Shown here in pieces: positions 58,876 to 64,000 of a DNA stretch of 64,000 nt; positions within the stretch are counted from its first letter, which is position 1, and each line of letters starts with the position of its first letter. The notes under the pieces are model-generated. The model was not told the origin of the DNA. It did not search any database and saw only the letters and a list, made by a program, of their open reading frames with translations. The position numbers and the translations under genes are program-made. This stretch comes from Nitzschia sp. DOCU1 (Eukaryota > Bacillariophyta > Bacillariophyceae > Bacillariales > Bacillariaceae). Location: NCBI GenBank assembly GCA_951394045.1, contig OX595985.1, positions 3,906,001 to 3,970,000 of the forward strand, in the 5' to 3' direction.

Positions 58876-59694
58876 AAGAACTAGGGAGAACAACGAGTAG
58901 CATGGGCGTATGTCCAGGTGGCGAGAAGACTTGGGCAAGTCTCGCCGTTTTTGAAGGATCACAACAATCACTCCTGCCACTTGCCGCCACGACCTCTTTT
59001 GGTGTACATCAGCAAGCCAATATTAGAACAAAGAAATAAGAACATTCCGGCTGTACCAGGTACATAACCCAAAAATCAAACCATAATGCATGTAGTCTAC
59101 TTTTAGAGGTCGAGGTCGATTGTTGTAAATAATAATTGCTTCAAAGGGGGTTCCGATGATAGAATAGGATAGGAAGCGTACGAATGCAAGACTACGCAGG
59201 TATGCACAGATGATGGAAAGGTAATACTTCCGAAGGGAGTAGATGTCGGAGGATACGAGATCTTTGGATACTCGACTCGACGAGAACAAACCCAGCAGAA
59301 GAAACACTCACAAATAATAAATCATCGTCAACAGCAACAGCTTAGCACTCTTTGAAGGGATACGTTCCTTGGGAGAGACTGTTTGTCACACATCGTTTTA
59401 GTACTTCATCCTGCTGGCTTGCCGCAGTTGATTCAATCGAATCCACCAGTGTTGTGATGGTACGATACCTACGAACCCCTTGGACCGTGCATACGTCAGT
59501 TGACCAACTAAAGCAAATAGCCCTTGGGGTTGCTGGCTGCCAAAGTACACCCACCACTCCTGCTGCCCCTGTATGGCTGTCAGTTACGCTGCTCTCTACC
59601 ACAAATAGAAACACTTTCTGGCTGGTGTTCCTGGGGCCAGGCTACATACTTGACGGCAAACAACTTTTATTTGTTGGGCTGTTGCTAAACAAGA
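58876..59694. other. Intergenic region
   Basis: About 820 bp without a supported gene. Short ORFs on both strands (up to about 117 codons near 59352-59705) overlap and show no recognised domain. It contains the 3' end of the TPR-like gene and the promoter of the glycosyltransferase gene. Confidence 0.45.
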
Positions 59695-62445
59695 ATGAAG
59701 GTTAAACAAAAGAAACTTCATTGTGGTCTCCTCCTTTTGGTTGCCATTACAGCCATTGTGATTGGCATCATTGGCATTTGGAGATCCAATACATTTTTCC
59801 GAGGCTTTTTGTTATCCACTACTATCCTTGTGGACTCAGATAATCAGGCTGTGGATTCTGCCATTGATGGAAGCAAGGGCCAAGGCAGTGGCCAGCAGCT
59901 AGATGATGAATTTACAGGAAAGGCTCTTCGGAAATACATGGGGGCACTCCATTTTGCCAGCAGTCCAGAAGCTTTGACCAGGGACAACAGCTGGTTTCGT
60001 CGCATGGCTAAGGACTGTCAAGCCTGGGTGGTGGCACTTGTGGATGACAGCACAAGCAACAATAGCCCCAAGGCATCTATTGCTCTTGCCACCAGGTTGA
60101 AGGAATATTGCATGGTGATTGTTGGAAGGAGGACCCGTAAGCCTGCGGACTGGCAGTTACTAAAGGACCAAATTGTTTACCTGTCTCTGACTGAGCAAAA
60201 GAAAATCAAGCATGGACTTGTCAACAAGATTTCATGTTCCAGCTTGGCACTAAAAAATATTGGATACCTCTTTGCAATACGACATGGTGCCAAGGTCATT
60301 TTTGACTATGACCCAGGGTCCAACATTCTAATGCAAGCTCCTCCCTTCAATGTTAACACTGGGGAGAACCCCATGCCAGTTTCTCCATTTTCACTCAAGA
60401 CACTTGACCTAAACCAGATCCTTGTGCGGCATTCACCTGATGTGGACAAAGAGCTGGTAGGGAAAGTGTTCAACCCCTATCCTCTGATGAACCCATCCAA
60501 ACCAAATGTGTGGCCTAGAGGCTTCCCTATCACAAATGCAGATCTGAAGAATGCTCGTCAAGATGGAACACCAGCAGGTCAAGAGGTTGCTGGTGCCAGT
60601 ATCAAAACCTCAGCAATTGGTGTCATTCAGTCACTCTGTAATGTTTATCCTGACGTGGATGCCATCTACCACATACTATCCAAGCATGGTTCTGTGACCT
60701 TTGACACTTCCAGTGCTGCAACAAAACTCCTGGTTCCACCACAATCATTTGCACCATATAATGCTCAGGCATCTGTGCACATGTACAATGCTTTTTGGGC
60801 ACTCCTGCTACCTTCCACTGTTTCAAGTCGGGTGTCAGATATTTGGCGTTCCTATGTGGCCCAACGAATCTTTCAAGATCTGAATTTGGTGGTTTTGTAT
60901 GCTCCTCCTGTGGTGACTGGCCTGAAAGACTACAGTATGGATTTTGATTTGGAGAAAGATTTGTTTGAACAAACATCCCATCTCTTAAAATTTCTAACAT
61001 CTTGGGAAGCAAAACAGGATTCCCTTCCTGCCTATCTGGAGCAAATGTACATTGCACTTTATGAGCGATACTACATTGATCTTGCAGATGTTGAAATGAT
61101 GCAGGAGTGGCTGGATGCTCTGCTCTGTGTTGGGTACGAGTTTCCAACCATAATATCTGGGGAGGAGAAGGAAAGGAGGATGATCCCAATAATCAATCAG
61201 CCTATGCTCCATGGCCAACCTTTCCAGGTATATCCATATTTCAACACGGGAGGGCCAAGTGGGGATCTTACATACCCCCAATATCTGTCATCCAAGGGTT
61301 TAAATAAGCATGGCTCCACTGAGTCCACATGGCAGGAATGGCTGGGTGGAGTGGACCGTTCCAAAGGACCCAAACAGGGCGTACTCAAGCTTGTCATGAT
61401 GACCAAAGACGAGTGGCCTATACTCAAGAAATGGGTGGTTTATCATGGAGCTTTGATTGGCTTTGAGAACTTGTATATCATAGATGGTAGCAAAGACCTG
61501 AAATGCATTTGGTTTCTCAAGCAGATGCGTGATGCATTTGGAGTACAAGTCATCTTTTCCCCTGCAAATCTCAATGAGTTGACAAATGAATTGACTTACA
61601 TTGGAAATTGGATACGTGGATCCTCTGACATTACAATGAAAGTGGATACTGATGAATTTTTGGTGGTCAAGACAAACAGTACAACCTGTATCAATCAAGA
61701 ACAAGGTGACTGTACACTGTCCCCATATGCTGTTCCAAGTTACCTTGCAAGTTGGGAAAACCTCGTGGCAGCTGATGGCAGGCGGCTTCGTGTTGGACAT
61801 GTCCAAGGTTCTATCCCATCTCAAGAATTGTGTGATCCACAGAGGACTGATGATGATCTGGGAGAATATGGATTATCACCCAATGAAGGGGCTGGGGGTT
61901 TTAAAGTTGTCAAGGATTCCAGAAGTATCCACCATTATGACCTTGGAGGCCACGTGGGTGGATATTATCCACCCATGCAAGACCTAGAATCGCAGTATAC
62001 AGAAATCTCAATTCTGCACTACCACTACAGATGTCTTGAGACAGAAATTGAGAACTCCTTGAAAGCTTGCATTGGTCATAACTATATCACTGAGAATGAT
62101 GTTAAGGCAGGGGAGGAGGGAATTTTGGCACACCTACGACAATTTACTAGGCCCTCCCATGATCCCCGCCTGTGTGAAGAAGCCTGTGGTGGACCTGGAA
62201 TGGCTTCCTGTCACAAGGTTACACATGTGGCATCATATCTTTCTTGCAAGGAGAACTATACTAGAGGCTTCTATCCCCCAGCCCAAAGTCTGAGAAAGAA
62301 CCCTGACTTCAAACAGTTTCTTGGGGGGGCCATGGATGCATATGCCACAGTTTCCGACATTGCCATGCCCAACTTTGTGAATCAGCAAGCTGGTGACTTT
62401 GACATTATTCAAACAGCTTTACAACTTCTTCAACCACATGAGTAA
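59695..62445 (+). CDS. Type II membrane glycosyltransferase: STELLO-like domain fused to a GT92/GT2-like domain
   Basis: 916 aa. A short basic cytosolic N-terminus and a hydrophobic anchor (CGLLLLVAITAIVIGIIGIW, residues 10-29) suggest a Golgi type II protein. Residues about 105-330 resemble the DUF288 part of plant STELLO proteins, which support Golgi assembly of cellulose synthase: CQAWVVALVDD, a DWQLLKDQIVYLSL strand and IGYLFAIRHGAKVIFDYD. Residues about 555-760 form a second glycosyltransferase-type domain (LKLVMMTKDEWPILKKWVVYH, ENLYIIDGS) with the DxD motif KVDTDEF (651-653). The Cys-rich end (CEEACGGPGMASCHKVTH) may form disulphides. The substrate is unknown; it may act on cell-wall or frustule-associated polysaccharide. 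No intron is apparent. Confidence 0.75.
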   Translation: MKVKQKKLHCGLLLLVAITAIVIGIIGIWRSNTFFRGFLLSTTILVDSDNQAVDSAIDGSKGQGSGQQLDDEFTGKALRKYMGALHFASSPEALTRDNSWFRRMAKDCQAWVVALVDDSTSNNSPKASIALATRLKEYCMVIVGRRTRKPADWQLLKDQIVYLSLTEQKKIKHGLVNKISCSSLALKNIGYLFAIRHGAKVIFDYDPGSNILMQAPPFNVNTGENPMPVSPFSLKTLDLNQILVRHSPDVDKELVGKVFNPYPLMNPSKPNVWPRGFPITNADLKNARQDGTPAGQEVAGASIKTSAIGVIQSLCNVYPDVDAIYHILSKHGSVTFDTSSAATKLLVPPQSFAPYNAQASVHMYNAFWALLLPSTVSSRVSDIWRSYVAQRIFQDLNLVVLYAPPVVTGLKDYSMDFDLEKDLFEQTSHLLKFLTSWEAKQDSLPAYLEQMYIALYERYYIDLADVEMMQEWLDALLCVGYEFPTIISGEEKERRMIPIINQPMLHGQPFQVYPYFNTGGPSGDLTYPQYLSSKGLNKHGSTESTWQEWLGGVDRSKGPKQGVLKLVMMTKDEWPILKKWVVYHGALIGFENLYIIDGSKDLKCIWFLKQMRDAFGVQVIFSPANLNELTNELTYIGNWIRGSSDITMKVDTDEFLVVKTNSTTCINQEQGDCTLSPYAVPSYLASWENLVAADGRRLRVGHVQGSIPSQELCDPQRTDDDLGEYGLSPNEGAGGFKVVKDSRSIHHYDLGGHVGGYYPPMQDLESQYTEISILHYHYRCLETEIENSLKACIGHNYITENDVKAGEEGILAHLRQFTRPSHDPRLCEEACGGPGMASCHKVTHVASYLSCKENYTRGFYPPAQSLRKNPDFKQFLGGAMDAYATVSDIAMPNFVNQQAGDFDIIQTALQLLQPHE

Positions 62446-62599
62446 TTTAACTGGGGCATTGGCAACTCAAGGCTTGCCATTCTCTTCTACATTCTGAAAA
62501 ATATTTGTAGGGAGAAAACATAGCTGTAAACAAACTAGTCAGGGAATCTAAAAAATCCCCTTGTCCCAGTCCCCATGTTGGTAGAATGGAAAAGGACAG
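62446..62599. other. 3' flank of the glycosyltransferase gene
   Basis: 154 bp of host sequence between the stop codon and the first Gypsy LTR fragment; nothing else is seen. Confidence 0.5.
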
Positions 62600-62669
62600 T
62601 GCCATACCCCACAGAGATGCACAAGTAGTTTAGTCACATTAGTCCTACATGCTGGTAGTCTTAGTAGCC
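62600..62669 (+). repeat. Gypsy LTR start fragment, forward
   Basis: The first 70 bp of a Gypsy LTR (TGCCATACCCC to CTTAGTAG) in plus orientation, abutting a reversed LTR. The two together form an inverted junction. Confidence 0.8.
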
Positions 62670-63999
<1,330 letters not shown>

Positions 64000-64000
64000 C

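Overview
This window is nuclear DNA of a photosynthetic stramenopile, most likely a pennate diatom; the species cannot be named from the sequence. Three things point there. Two host genes start with a signal peptide followed by an A-F plastid-import site. The Copia-type elements carry the DSHADT-type protease and pol style of diatom CoDi elements. The host genes are compact, with one GT-AG intron that I can place (126 bp). There is no operon structure, no CRISPR array and no convincing tRNA or rRNA gene.

Layout. 1-9.93 kb: a minus-strand retroelement A (gag-like ORF1, then the start of an RT ORF running off the left edge), split by a young, nearly intact Copia-1 (1017-8318, TSD GCCCC). 10.3-19.4 kb: a host gene island with a frameshifted NodB-type deacetylase, a single-pass membrane protein with one intron, a four-helix membrane protein, an HMG-box protein and a CHORD protein. 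19.8-41.1 kb: a deep transposon nest. It holds a degenerate Gypsy copy split by a 921-bp TIR DNA transposon, two Gypsy copies fused through a chimeric LTR (22440-33892), and a Copia remnant carrying a 155-bp TIR element, which in turn carries a very young Gypsy-D (35049-40609). 41.7-47.0 kb: sirohydrochlorin ferrochelatase (plastid siroheme synthesis) converging on a condensin II CAP-D3 gene. 47.3-57.7 kb: two Copia elements in opposite orientation, 37 bp apart, in the region between CAP-D3 and a plastid-targeted TPR-like gene. 59.7-62.4 kb: a STELLO-like protein fused to a second glycosyltransferase domain. 62.6-64.0 kb: more Gypsy LTR fragments running off the right edge.

The retroelement biology is the most interesting part: a shifty heptamer at the Copia-1 gag/pol junction; a 16-bp CRE palindrome in its LTR; Gypsy LTR hairpins that show compensatory changes between copies; a Gypsy copy with near-identical LTRs whose integrase has lost its first catalytic Asp in frame; a tRNA-like segment inside a Copia LTR; and several gag-stop-pol arrangements in one frame. 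Among host genes the STELLO/GT fusion and a duplicated 19-residue motif in the ferrochelatase stand out. Functions are assigned from motifs read by eye; no database search was run.
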